From Streptomyces sp. B21-083 (GTDB lineage Bacteria; Actinomycetota; Actinomycetes; Streptomycetales; Streptomycetaceae), in assembly GCF_036898825.1 (NCBI RefSeq), contig NZ_JARUND010000001.1, positions 1 through 64,000 on the forward strand: a stretch of 64,000 bases of DNA. The letters are read 5' to 3'. Positions 52,458 through 61,587 of the stretch are shown piece after piece. Position 1 is the stretch's first letter; each line of letters begins with the position of its first letter. Under the pieces are notes generated by a model. The model made no database searches. It worked only from the letters and a program-made list of their open reading frames with translations, and was not told the DNA's origin. A program made the translations under genes and the position numbers.

Positions 52458-52999
52458 CAGGCGGCGGAGCGCGCGCAGCAGCTGGCGGCGATCGACCCGG
52501 ACTGGAACTGCCCGTGGCCGCTGGACTGGCAGCGCCACTACCGCGTCCTGGCGGACCTGGTCGACGCCGACGGCAACCTGCCCGAGATCCAGCCGGGCGT
52601 GCTGATGGACGGCGATGACATCGGTCGGTGGCTGGAGCGGCAGAAGCAGCCGGGCACCTGGGCGCAGCTGTCGACCGAGCAGCAGGAGCGGCTGTCCCAG
52701 CTGGGCATCACACCGCTTGAGGCGCCGTCTCCCGCACCGTCGGCCACCCGGTCAAGGGCACGGGGAAGGCTCAGCAGGCGTTCCAGCGGGGCGTACAGGC
52801 CCTCGCGCAATGGGTGGAACGGGAAGGGGCAGACCGTCCGGTGCCGCGCGGAGCCAGCGAACAGATCACGGTCGACGGCGAGGCGGAACCGGTGACCGTG
52901 AAGCTGGGCGTATGGACATCGAACACCCGTTCCAGGCGGGACAAGCTCGCCCCGGAGCAACTGGACGCGCTTCGGGAACTGGGCGTGGAGTGGGCGTGA
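52458..52999 (+). pseudogene. Helicase-associated repeat fragment, frameshifted
   Basis: QAAERAQQLAAIDPDWNCPW, WQRHYRVLADLVDADGNLP and DGDDIGRWLERQ match the helicase tail at 37.1-37.3 kb. Near 52740 the frame changes and the other frame gives QQAFQRGVQALAQWVEREGA, then ITVDGEAEPVTVKLGVWTSN to ELGVEWA. It is a tail with no helicase motifs and no start. Confidence 0.75.
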
Positions 53000-53049
53000 C
53001 ACGGGCCGCGGCTGGTCGTTGAACCGGGCGGTCAAGCGAAGTGCACTGA

Positions 53050-53079
53050 GAGGCCCCGAGCGTTATCGCCCGGGGCCTC
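53050..53079. terminator. Hairpin terminator
   Basis: GAGGCCCCG and CGGGGCCTC face each other across 12 bases, 7 bases after the minus-strand stop at 53086. Confidence 0.75.
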
Positions 53080-53085
53080 GTGCTG

Positions 53086-54111
53086 TCACGGCAGTTCCGT
53101 ATCGAAGAACTTGATCACCGAGGTGACCAGCATGAGGGCGTACACCGCGTTGATGCGCGAGTACTGGGTTCGAGAGACGCCGTGTGCGCTGGGATGGCGA
53201 CCGAAGGTACGCGGGATGGGGTCACCGTTCTTGGGGAAGTACCTGGCGTGCGCGTACCAGACCGGGGCGAAGGTACAGGCGACCTTGAACTTGTAGTCCT
53301 CGAACTTGAACTTGACGCCCGTGGTCTTGAAGTCGTTCTTCGTGAGCAGGACGCGGGCAGCCCGGTCGAAATGGCGCTGGAGGAGGGAGTCGAGCAGATT
53401 GGCGGCCAATGCCTGAGCCGCGCTGGCGTGGCCGGCTCGTAGGGCACGCGCGACATCGAGGGCGAAGCCGCGGGCATCCTGCACGTCCGGGTGCGTGACC
53501 TCTTCGAGCACCGCCTCGCAGTCGTTGACGATGCCCTTCCAGCGTCGGCCGATGATGCGGCGTCGGGCAGCCGCATCCGGCGCATCCAGCAGGGCGCGCG
53601 CTGTCTGAGGCCCGGGCACCCACATAAGAGGGATGCCCTCTTCAACCAGGAGCTCTTCCAGGTCATCCAGATCGGGCCTGACGTCGCGCAGGTTCTCCGG
53701 GTAGAGCCTGTTGATGACGTCACCGAGAGAGGCGAAGACGCTGTGCCACTGGGGCGGCCGGTAGGTCGCGGCCAGCGGCTCCAACGCCTTCCGGACCATG
53801 TCGTTGAAGCCCGTCAGGCCCGCCATCTGCCTGCCCAGGTTCTCCGTGAAGGCGGTCATCCGGATCAGCGGAGAATCAACCACGATCCGAGGAATCACCG
53901 GGCGCATCCTCACCGCAGCGGACTCAGCGAGCATCTTGCCGATCCACGCGTTTTGGTTCCACACATAGCCCTGGAACGGCTTGAACGCCGACGCGTAGAA
54001 GCGCGAAAGATCAACCGACTCCGTCTGGCCTGCGTCCTCGGGCTCGCCAGGCTCCTGGTCCTCAGCCTGATCCACGTCCTCGGGCTCGTCAGGCTCCTTC
54101 TCTTCAGCCAT
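53086..54111 (-). CDS. Hypothetical protein
   Basis: A 341-residue protein from ATG 54111. The first 35 residues are acidic repeats (EPDEPEDVDQAEDQEPGEPE). The rest is helical with aromatic patches (FQGYVWNQNAWIGKMLAES, YKFKVACTFAPVWYAHARYF) and a hydrophobic C-terminus (VYALMLVTSVIKFF). I do not recognise a family. Intact, with good codon use. Followed by a terminator. Confidence 0.6.
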   Translation of the reverse strand: MAEEKEPDEPEDVDQAEDQEPGEPEDAGQTESVDLSRFYASAFKPFQGYVWNQNAWIGKMLAESAAVRMRPVIPRIVVDSPLIRMTAFTENLGRQMAGLTGFNDMVRKALEPLAATYRPPQWHSVFASLGDVINRLYPENLRDVRPDLDDLEELLVEEGIPLMWVPGPQTARALLDAPDAAARRRIIGRRWKGIVNDCEAVLEEVTHPDVQDARGFALDVARALRAGHASAAQALAANLLDSLLQRHFDRAARVLLTKNDFKTTGVKFKFEDYKFKVACTFAPVWYAHARYFPKNGDPIPRTFGRHPSAHGVSRTQYSRINAVYALMLVTSVIKFFDTELP

Positions 54112-54193
54112 GGCTACATGCTCCCACGCTTCCATGCACGCTCATCAGGCATTTCTGCCGTCCCATGACAGCCCCGCGTGGGGCGGTCGGGGA

Positions 54194-54379
54194 CTACCGC
54201 CTGCGCGGGATGGTGACCCGGACCTCCGCCAAGACCACACCGGTCGCCGGGTCGCGGTGCACGGGGACGTACAGGCCCCAGTCGGCGTCACCGGCCGTGA
54301 GCCAGCCTCCGGCCCACGGGTTCGGGGTGGTCGACAGCTCACGGCCACCGAGCGGGCCGCCCATGAGTCGGACGATCAC
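54194..54379 (-). CDS. Small conserved-type hypothetical protein
   Basis: A 61-residue protein from GTG 54379 with GGGAG before it. IVRLMGGPLGGRELS and DWGLYVPVHRDPATGVVLAE resemble small proteins often found beside plasmid or phage genes. Divergent from the ligase gene. Confidence 0.5.
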   Translation of the reverse strand: MIVRLMGGPLGGRELSTTPNPWAGGWLTAGDADWGLYVPVHRDPATGVVLAEVRVTIPRRR

Positions 54380-54478
54380 AGCGGTACTCCCATCCGGCGG
54401 GGCCCTCCCGCCTTCACCCCTTAGCGGGACTCGGCAGCAGAAGGACAGCACCGGAGCGCACGGTGGAAAGGATCGGGT

Positions 54479-55459
54479 GTGACGTGGACGCCGCCGGAAC
54501 CCATGCTGAGCGCTCCCGTGCCCATGCCCGAGCTGCGGCCGGGCTGGGCGGCAGAGCCCAAATGGGATGGGTTCCGGGCGCTGGTCTCGGTCGATGCGGG
54601 CCGGGTGGTGCTGCGCTCCAGGCGCGGCACTGAGATGGGGCCTGCGTTTCCGGAGGTCGTGGCCGGGGCCGTGCAGCTGCCGGACGCGACAGCGTTGGAC
54701 GGCGAGTTGGTCGTATGGGATGCCTTGGGCCGTCTCGCGTTCGAGCGGTTGCAGAACCGGCTTGCCCGGCGCGGTGCCGGGGCCGCCCGGGCGGCACAGG
54801 AGTGGCCGGCTCACTTCGTCGCGTTCGATCTCGTTCGGCTGTCCGGGACGGATACGGCCGGGTGGCCGTACCGGCGGCGCAGGGCCGCGCTGGAGTCGGT
54901 GTTCTCCGCGCGGAGGTTGTCGGCGCCGTGGGCGCTGTGCCCGTCGACCACCGAGGCCGACGTCGTCCGCGAGTGGCTGACGTGGGCGTCGGTCGGCATG
55001 GAGGGGGTGGTCTACAAGCGGCTGGACGGCCTCTACGAGCCGTCGGTCAGGGGCTGGTTGAAGTACAAGGTGCGCGAGACGACCGAGGCGATCGTCGGAG
55101 CGGTCACCGGCCCGGTGGCCGCTCCCCGCGGTCTGTTGCTCGGCAGGTACGACGACGATGGGCGCCTTCAGTACACCGGCCGGACCGCCAATCTCGCCCG
55201 GACGGCCAGCAGCACGTTCGCCGGCCTGCTCACTCCGGCACGGCGCGGCCATCCCTGGACGGGCTGGTCGTTCTCCGCCGGGTGGGGCAGCCGGGAGACG
55301 CTGAAGGTCACGCTGGTGGAACCCGAGCTGGTGGTGGAAGTCGGCGTCGACGTCGCCCGCGACGTTTCCGGCCGGTGGCGCCACCCCGCACGATGGCACC
55401 GCGCCCGCCCCGACCTCCAGCCCACTGACATCCCCCGACTGCCATCACCGCCGCACTGA
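54479..55459 (+). CDS. ATP-dependent DNA ligase (LigC/LigD-type)
   Basis: A 326-residue ligase. Motif I EPKWDGFR with the AMP lysine at residue 28, RSRRGTE, LDGELVVWD (motif III), EGVVYKR (motif IV), and WLKYKVR (motif V). A C-terminal OB domain follows (RYDDDGRLQYTGRTANL). GTG start. Short ligases of this kind work with Ku in end joining; a Ku gene ends at the window edge, about 8 kb away. Confidence 0.9.
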   Translation: MTWTPPEPMLSAPVPMPELRPGWAAEPKWDGFRALVSVDAGRVVLRSRRGTEMGPAFPEVVAGAVQLPDATALDGELVVWDALGRLAFERLQNRLARRGAGAARAAQEWPAHFVAFDLVRLSGTDTAGWPYRRRRAALESVFSARRLSAPWALCPSTTEADVVREWLTWASVGMEGVVYKRLDGLYEPSVRGWLKYKVRETTEAIVGAVTGPVAAPRGLLLGRYDDDGRLQYTGRTANLARTASSTFAGLLTPARRGHPWTGWSFSAGWGSRETLKVTLVEPELVVEVGVDVARDVSGRWRHPARWHRARPDLQPTDIPRLPSPPH

Positions 55460-55671
55460 CGGCGGCACGGCGCGGCGGCCCCGGCGATGCGCAACATTGG
55501 TGGGCGCGCCCGATCCCCGGCTGCGTCCGCGCCGCCCATCCCGCCCTCCCTCATCCTCAACTCCAGCCCGGGCATGGGCGAAGGGGGGTCGCAACGGGGA
55601 TGTCAGCGGCCCGACCACGCTCGTACGCCTGCAGTGACCTGGGCGAACTCCAGGACGCTGCGAAGGCTCGC

Positions 55672-55725
55672 GCAACATCTAGCGCAACACCCAGTGCAAC
55701 CCAGTGCCGCAACACCTACCGCAAC
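55672..55725. repeat. Five GCAAC direct repeats, 12-base period
   Basis: GCAAC starts at 55672, 55684, 55696, 55709 and 55721, spacing 12, 12, 13 and 12. On the other strand this is GTTGCG, repeated. The surrounding 55460-55763 shows no gene. Iterated sites with one helical turn plus about 1.5 bases between them could be iterons or an operator; both are inference. Confidence 0.6.
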
Positions 55726-55763
55726 CTGACGCGATCCCGTGCTCCTGGGCACCCCGGCGTTCC

Positions 55764-56000
55764 TCATCCGGCCCGCGCTGGCCCCCGGGTGCGAGCCAGC
55801 CGCCGCAGCTCGGTACGCGCAGTCGGCACCGAGGGAACGCTCTTCCAGTGCGGGTGCCACCGCAGGCGTACGGACAAGAGCAGCAGGCGGCGGCGCAGGA
55901 CCGTGGTGTCACGGGACCAGGGCTCGGCGAGCGCTTCGTAGGCGGCGTTCCAGGCGTGCTGCATCTGGACCAGGTCGTTGGGGAAGTCGGTGGAGTCCAT
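55764..56000 (-). CDS. Hypothetical protein
   Basis: A 78-residue protein from ATG 56000. FPNDLVQMQHAWNAAYEALA then LRRRLLLLSVRLRWHPHW is a pattern I know from short Streptomyces proteins of unknown function. Ribosome site weak. No neighbour suggests a job. Confidence 0.6.
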   Translation of the reverse strand: MDSTDFPNDLVQMQHAWNAAYEALAEPWSRDTTVLRRRLLLLSVRLRWHPHWKSVPSVPTARTELRRLARTRGPARAG

Positions 56001-56136
56001 ACCAGCGTTAGATCGCGAGTTCGAATTTGTCGTCACGTGGGACACTCTCCGAGCGCACTGACCAGCCGTGGTCGGGGGTGGGCACGGCACGGCCGGACCC
56101 GTGGTCGGCCTCCTGGTCGCCCCGATCATGACGGCC

Positions 56137-56171
56137 CGGGCCCGAACCATTGTGTGTATGGTCCGGGCCCG
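56137..56171. terminator. Hairpin, probable terminator or structured element
   Basis: CGGGCCCGAACCAT and ATGGTCCGGGCCCG with loop TGTGTGT: 14-base stem with one mismatch. It lies between two minus-strand genes. Confidence 0.55.
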
Positions 56172-56272
56172 CGCCGTTCGGGTTGCGGGTCAGCGCACGG
56201 ACCGCGCGGCAGTTCGCAGAAGCCAGCCCGAACGGGCGAAGCGACGTCCGAGCGATGAGAGCGCACGCGGAC

Positions 56273-56533
56273 TCATCGCTTGCCGAGGCTTGGGGCAGTG
56301 TCGTCGTCGGCATGAAGACTGCTGCGCTCACTCGCATCTGCCTGAGTCAGCTGGGGGCTGGCGCCGACGCCCGGGTCCGCCGACGCTCCCGCCGCCCGCG
56401 CTCGGCTCTTTTTCTGCGCACGCATCCACGTGGCTGCTGCAGCCACTACCGCAGCAGTGATCAGCTGCGCGGGCAACTGCGTCAGGACGCCTTCGATCAC
56501 TAGCTCGAGGGCGTACTGCAGATAGGTCTTCAC
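56273..56533 (-). CDS. Small membrane protein
   Basis: An 86-residue protein from GTG 56533 with AGGAG 7 bases before it. One hydrophobic segment (LPAQLITAAVVAAAATWM), a basic stop-transfer patch (RAQKKSRARAAG) and a polar tail. Divergent from the large DUF742 regulator. Function unknown. Confidence 0.65.
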   Translation of the reverse strand: MKTYLQYALELVIEGVLTQLPAQLITAAVVAAAATWMRAQKKSRARAAGASADPGVGASPQLTQADASERSSLHADDDTAPSLGKR

Positions 56534-56690
56534 CGGTGATCTCCTGCTCGATGCTGGGTTTAGCCCGACTGGAGCGGACTGGATGACGCTTCTACGCTCT
56601 CTAGATGCAGCAGGGCCGGTCTACTTGTTCGGTGCCTGCGCCAGACAAGCCCGGATATGGTCGGAGCAGTTCGCGAAACCTGGGGGTGGA

Positions 56691-59138
56691 GTGGGGAGAC
56701 GGACGCGTCCGTGGGGGCCGTTGCGGGGACAGTCCGCTGAGGACAACTCTGTGGCCGAAGTGCTGAGGCAGTGGCTGGACAACTCCGGCGGCCTGGGGAT
56801 GGATGGCCTTCGCAGCAAGCTGACACCCGACCATTTCAAGGACGGTCGGGTTCCTAGTCGCAGCACGCTGTCCGACCGGCTGGCAGGCGTGGCGCTTCGA
56901 CAGGACTTCATCGAAGCTGTCGCGGACGTCTGTTCGTCCAGCGACACCGCCCGGCAACAGCTCCTCGATGAGGTGCGAGCCGCCCGGCAGCGTGCGCGTA
57001 CAGCCGGCGCTGACCGGTCGGGGTCTATGGTCCCCGAGGCTCAGCTGGTGATCGTGCAACAGCGATCGCTGGAGGTCTCGGACCGGCTCTTACGGGCCCT
57101 GGAACGCCAGCAGCAGCTGGAGCGTGAACGCAACGACGCCAACCACATGGTGCTCATCCTGCTGGGCATGGTGGACAAACTGCAGCGCGACATCGCCGCA
57201 CTGAACAGGGATCACGACCGCCTACGCGTCTCCAACCCCGCAGAAGAGAATGTGAAGCAGGTCCACGAGCGCCTGACCAGGAGCGAGCAGCAGCGCGAGA
57301 CTGCCGAGACGGAACTGGCACGGGCTAAGACTGAGCGTCAGAAGGCAGATCAGCTTGCCGAGGAAGCCGCTGAGCAAGTCCGGCTCCTCACCGAGGAACT
57401 CGAACAACTACGCGGTGAAGTCCCCGACGCGACCGCTGCCGCAGAAGCGGAGACGACAGTACCGGCAGTTCAGGCACCACTGAATGTAGAAGCCGACGAC
57501 ATCGATCTGGCTCTTTCTAAGGCCGCCCGCCATCTGGACGACCGAGCCGACCGCCTCGACCAGCTTGCCAGCGAACTTCACCTGGACAACCCGCTGGACA
57601 TCTCTCTCGCCTCAAGCGACGTGCCGGACAACTCGCGGATGTCCGGAGCGGACACGGTCGACCTGACACCCGAGCAGGTAGTGCATGTGCTGGTGGCCGA
57701 GGGCGGATCTGACGACCAGGTGCAGGGCTTGCTTGCTCTGGCGGGCCAGACTCTGGCAGTGACAGAGGTGTTGCGCACAGCCGTCCTGCTGCGCTACGCA
57801 AATCTCCCTGATGCGGCAGTTCCGCTGTTTGGCGCCGCTTTGGACAGGGCTCGGCCGGTGGAGATGCCTGGGCTGATAGACACGCTGCGCGCCGACGGGC
57901 AGGACACGGAGCTGTACCAGCTTTGGAGTCAGATGGCGCAGCGCTGGTCGGCCTCGGACCTTGCCGAGGTCGTCGCCTCGCTGCGTGTGGAGGGTATGGA
58001 GGCCCATGGCTCTGACGCCTACCAGGTGCTCAGTGCCGTAGGCAGAGACGCTCCCCCACTGGAGGTGTTGAAGGTCCTGGCGCGGTTGCCAGAACACGAC
58101 GCCGACTGGGTCGTGGACGCGGCCTGTCGAGACCGCCCGGTGGACGAACTGCCTGCCCTCGAAAAGGCGCTCCGCCGACTCAGAGCGGCCGACGCAACCA
58201 GAGTCGCTACGGCGCACGAACGGCGGGTGCAGGCTGCGTCACGTAGGGCCGCAGTTCTCCCCCGCCCTCGCCCCGAAAGCCTGCTGGTGGGTACCAGCGA
58301 AGAAGAAGGCGTCGACGAACACCCCCTGGTGCGGCCATTCGCTATATCCGGCGGCAAGACGCGACCCCGGTACGTACTTCCTCCCGAAGCCGTCGTACGT
58401 ACCACTGCCACTCCTAACCAGCTCAGCGGCCTCCTGCCCGAACACCAGCGCATAGGTGACTTCTGCCGGGACCCCCACGATGTCATCGCCATCGCTGCCC
58501 GGCTGAGTATCCCTCTCGGGGTCGCCCGAATCTTCGTAGCAGACCTGGCAGAAGCCAGCCTTGTGCAGATCCAAGTTCCGGCGGCAGCCAGCCCTGCGGA
58601 GAGGATGTGGATCAACACCCCGGGGACTGAGCAGTCACCCCCCGACCTGCACGGTGACGGGTCATTCGATACTGATGCGGAAAAGGAAGGTGCACCCGTA
58701 GTCGGAGCCTGGCCAGACGTGCGAGAAAATGCAGGTGAGGACAGCCTCGGGCGCGGGGACACGCCCCTGCCACCCGCCAGGCAGGCGTTCGTAGATGAAG
58801 TAACCGACCAACTGATCAAGCCCCTGTTCGATGCAGGCTGGACCAACGAACGCATCAGCGCTGCTATGGACAGCAGCATCTCCTACGCGACGCTGAGGCG
58901 CATTTCTGAGGGCGAGTACCTGCCGGGCCCCAGAACTATGGAAGCCGTTATAGAACTGGTAGGCCGACAGCGACAGTTGTCGGTGAAGGCGAACACCCGC
59001 CTCATGACGGCGTACCTCAGAGCACTGCGTGAAGCAGATTCGGCTCTGTACGACCGGTACCTCGAAGAAGATGCGGAGATGCGACGCTTGTCCGCCGCCG
59101 ACAGCGGACAAGCTACAGACGGCAGGCTCAAGACCTGA
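56691..59138 (+). CDS. Large regulator fusing helix-turn-helix, coiled coil and DUF742
   Basis: 815 residues from GTG 56691; upstream frame to 56583 looks non-coding, and MGRRTRPWGPLRG matches the usual start of Streptomyces helix-turn-helix proteins. Residues about 20-85 helix-turn-helix-like; 120-245 coiled coil; 320-520 helical; 535-640 DUF742 (HPLVRPFAISGGKTRPRY, LLPEHQRIGDFCRDPHDV, LGVARIFVADLAEASLVQI); 703-755 a second helix-turn-helix (RISAAMDSSISYATLRRISE). DUF742 is normally the separate CvnC protein of conservons, between sensor and GTPase. Here no GTPase or roadblock gene is next to it. All domains are in one unbroken frame. Confidence 0.75.
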   Translation: MGRRTRPWGPLRGQSAEDNSVAEVLRQWLDNSGGLGMDGLRSKLTPDHFKDGRVPSRSTLSDRLAGVALRQDFIEAVADVCSSSDTARQQLLDEVRAARQRARTAGADRSGSMVPEAQLVIVQQRSLEVSDRLLRALERQQQLERERNDANHMVLILLGMVDKLQRDIAALNRDHDRLRVSNPAEENVKQVHERLTRSEQQRETAETELARAKTERQKADQLAEEAAEQVRLLTEELEQLRGEVPDATAAAEAETTVPAVQAPLNVEADDIDLALSKAARHLDDRADRLDQLASELHLDNPLDISLASSDVPDNSRMSGADTVDLTPEQVVHVLVAEGGSDDQVQGLLALAGQTLAVTEVLRTAVLLRYANLPDAAVPLFGAALDRARPVEMPGLIDTLRADGQDTELYQLWSQMAQRWSASDLAEVVASLRVEGMEAHGSDAYQVLSAVGRDAPPLEVLKVLARLPEHDADWVVDAACRDRPVDELPALEKALRRLRAADATRVATAHERRVQAASRRAAVLPRPRPESLLVGTSEEEGVDEHPLVRPFAISGGKTRPRYVLPPEAVVRTTATPNQLSGLLPEHQRIGDFCRDPHDVIAIAARLSIPLGVARIFVADLAEASLVQIQVPAAASPAERMWINTPGTEQSPPDLHGDGSFDTDAEKEGAPVVGAWPDVRENAGEDSLGRGDTPLPPARQAFVDEVTDQLIKPLFDAGWTNERISAAMDSSISYATLRRISEGEYLPGPRTMEAVIELVGRQRQLSVKANTRLMTAYLRALREADSALYDRYLEEDAEMRRLSAADSGQATDGRLKT

Positions 59139-59311
59139 CCAGGTGATCCATAGGGGTGCCCCGCAGCCGATTCGGGGACCCCTACAGCACCTCTGCCCGC
59201 AGGAGCACGGACCGCTGGAAGTGGGGGGCAGCCCACCCCATCGCCGTGGCGCAGCGGGTCAAGGTCGTCGCAGCTGCTGTGGTGCCGACGGCCGCGCCGG
59301 ACCCGCTCGCC

Positions 59312-60005
59312 TCACGGGAACGGCTCAGTTGGACGGCTGTCCGACCTCCTGGGCAGGTTGGGCAAGCGCAGCGTGGGCCAGACCGGATCCCACCGCCAGG
59401 ACATCCACGCGGCGGTGTCCGCGAAGGGACCGGAGCGTTCCTCGATCATCGCGAGAGCCTGCGCGCGGGCTGTGTCCACGGCCTGGTGCTCGAGGTCGGT
59501 GACGATGCCGAGTCGTCGTACGTGCGCGTACTCGTCTTCGTCCTTCCACGTGAGGCTGCTCAGGTCAGGGTCGGCGACCAGGTCCAGGGCCAGGTCGAAG
59601 GTGTCGAACCCGTCGCCGGTCCGCGTCGTGGAGGTGCTCGAAGTTCACGTACCAGTGGCGCATCCCGGCGGGCGTGCAGAAGGCGTTGATGCTGAACCAG
59701 GCGTCCGGCGGCTTCCACAGCAGCAGTTCGGTGTCCTGCCACACGCCAGGGGCGACCTCCCATACACCGGTGGCCATCATGTCGAACGCCTCCGTGCGTA
59801 GCGAACGGTCGTCCTCTTCATGGGACTTGGCGTACAGGGCCGGCCAGCGGGCTTCCGCGCCCGGCGCGCAGGCGGCCACCAGCGCCTCGCTCGTGTCGGT
59901 GACGACCCGCAGTGCCTGCTCGCTCCACACCCGGCCGCCGCGGTACACGTCGCGCCGGACAACCGTCCGCCCCGTCTCGAAACTGTCCAACCGCTCCTCC
60001 GTCAT
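59312..60005 (-). pseudogene. DUF402-family protein, frameshifted
   Basis: From ATG 60005: VRRDVYRGGRVWSEQALRVV, WQDTELLLWKPPDAWFSINA, GMRHWYVNFEHL. After FEHLH, near 59645, the frame is lost, and the other frame continues GDGFDTFDLALDLVADPDLS, WKDEDEYAHVRRLGIVTDLE to 59312. One indel restores about 230 residues, the family length. DUF402 proteins can be nucleoside-diphosphate phosphatases; WY..NF and DxxLDLV residues are present. Confidence 0.75.
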
Positions 60006-60182
60006 CCGTCAGCACCGCCATCAGATCAAGCATCTGCCCCTCCGCGCGCCCGTCTCCGGAACCTCCATCGCCCTCTCCGCCGCACACATTTGGTCCCGAT
60101 CACTTCGGCGGCCGGGCCCTTCCAGTTCATGTGTTCGCTATCGGCCCGCGATGCATCCGTCGCCCTCAAACTGTGCCGATCA

Positions 60183-60490
60183 TCAGAGCGGGGGCGGTCC
60201 CGGTTGCAGGATCTCCCCCAGCGCGAAGCCGACCGCCATATCGGCCTGCCACTGCACTTCGGCGACCTCCCGCTCGACCCTCGCACCTTCGCCTTCTGCA
60301 GCTCTGCCTTGCGCTGATCGCCGAGGGCTGTGAGTCGCGCCGTGTCGTCCGCGATGACGCGGCACACCAGATCCACGGCTGCTTCCAGCTCTTCATCGCT
60401 TCCCGCCCGGCCGGCGAACTCCGCCAGTGCTTTCTCCAACGCCTCGGCACCGCCACGGCCAAGGACATCGCTCAAGAACTCGTGATCCAT
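60183..60490 (-). pseudogene. Hypothetical protein, frameshifted
   Basis: MDHEFLSDVLGRGGAEALEK, then LVCRVIADDTARLTALGDQR, AELQKAKV up to about 60275, where the frame changes; the other frame gives EREVAEVQWQADMAVGFALG and ends at 60183. The product would be about 100 residues, helical. Function unknown. Confidence 0.6.
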
Positions 60491-60580
60491 CTCGCATTGT
60501 CGCGGAACCCGACGGGTCCCACAGCCTGAGCATCAGGCGATCACCCGTACGAGACGGTTCGCTGGGCTCAGAGAAGTCGT

Positions 60581-61414
60581 TCACGGCCAGACCTTGTTCC
60601 TCGCGGCCCGCCGGAGAGCGTGCTCTGCTTCAAGGTTGGCGTCCAGGGCGGTGATCTCGTCCAGGCGGTCACGTGTCTCGGCAGGCAGAAGCGTGACGGC
60701 CGCCGCGACCTGAGCGAGCACCGGAAGGTGCGCGGTCGCGGCCTGCCAGGACAGGCCTGCCAGGACCCCGGTCTGGCGGAAGGCCGCGGCGGCCGTCCGG
60801 TGTCCGTACTGGGCCGCGAAGACCGCGAAGGCGTGGGTCGCGTCGAGCAGGGCCTGCTGCTCCCCCAGCCGGTCGTCCTGCTGCATCAAGGTAGTGACGG
60901 TGCGCCGTCCGGCGGCCAGAGCGGCGAACAGTCGCCGCCGGGATGCGGCTGCCTGCCGGTCGGTGACTCCCAGCGGCTGGGTGAGCGGTGATCCCGCGGC
61001 GTAGCGGCGTTTGAGCTCCGCGTCCAGGACGTGGACCGCGTCGAGGCGTGCCTGCAGGCGCTCCAGGGTTTTCCGGCCGTCCGGCAGCGGATCGGGTCCC
61101 AGCGCCTGCCAGGCGGTGTAGCGCGCGAGCATCAGGTCTGCTTCCTGGCTGCGCCGGCCGATCAGCCACGGCAGGGCCCGTCCTGCGGCGAAGCGGCGCA
61201 GTTCGGTTCGGTGTTTGCGGCGCTTGTCGCCGGTCTGCCTGCAGGGTTCGCACTCCTGGCCGCTCGTGGTGACGCGGATCTTTCCCGATCCGCAGACCGG
61301 ACAGGGCAGCCGGGAAGCCACCACCTGGATCAGACGTCCGTTGCGGTGCTCCGGCGATATCCGCCCGCCCACCTGCCGTACCGCACCCACCTTGCGCCGC
61401 CGTCCAGCCGCCAT
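60581..61414 (-). CDS. Zinc-ribbon hypothetical protein
   Basis: 277 residues from ATG 61414, after GGGGAGGGG. LPCPVCGSGKIRVTTSGQEC plus EPC is a zinc ribbon (CxxC...CxxC) at about residues 38-58. The rest is helical (RLQARLDAVHVLDAELKRRY, AAAFRQTGVLAGLSWQAATA). It lies 173 bases downstream of the ImuB-like gene on the same strand. Function unknown. Confidence 0.6.
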   Translation of the reverse strand: MAAGRRRKVGAVRQVGGRISPEHRNGRLIQVVASRLPCPVCGSGKIRVTTSGQECEPCRQTGDKRRKHRTELRRFAAGRALPWLIGRRSQEADLMLARYTAWQALGPDPLPDGRKTLERLQARLDAVHVLDAELKRRYAAGSPLTQPLGVTDRQAAASRRRLFAALAAGRRTVTTLMQQDDRLGEQQALLDATHAFAVFAAQYGHRTAAAAFRQTGVLAGLSWQAATAHLPVLAQVAAAVTLLPAETRDRLDEITALDANLEAEHALRRAARNKVWP

Positions 61415-61587
61415 AACCGGCCCCTCCCCCACTAGCCCGTACGTCAAGGCCCGGTATGCCCCAGCAGTCCAGGCGCTAGACCAACTCCCGGTGCATTGGC
61501 GTCACTTCGACGCTGGTGCACGCGGGACTGGACGACCCGTTCACGTACGTTCCGCCGATCAAACCGCCGTCTCAGGGAGAGAACCGG

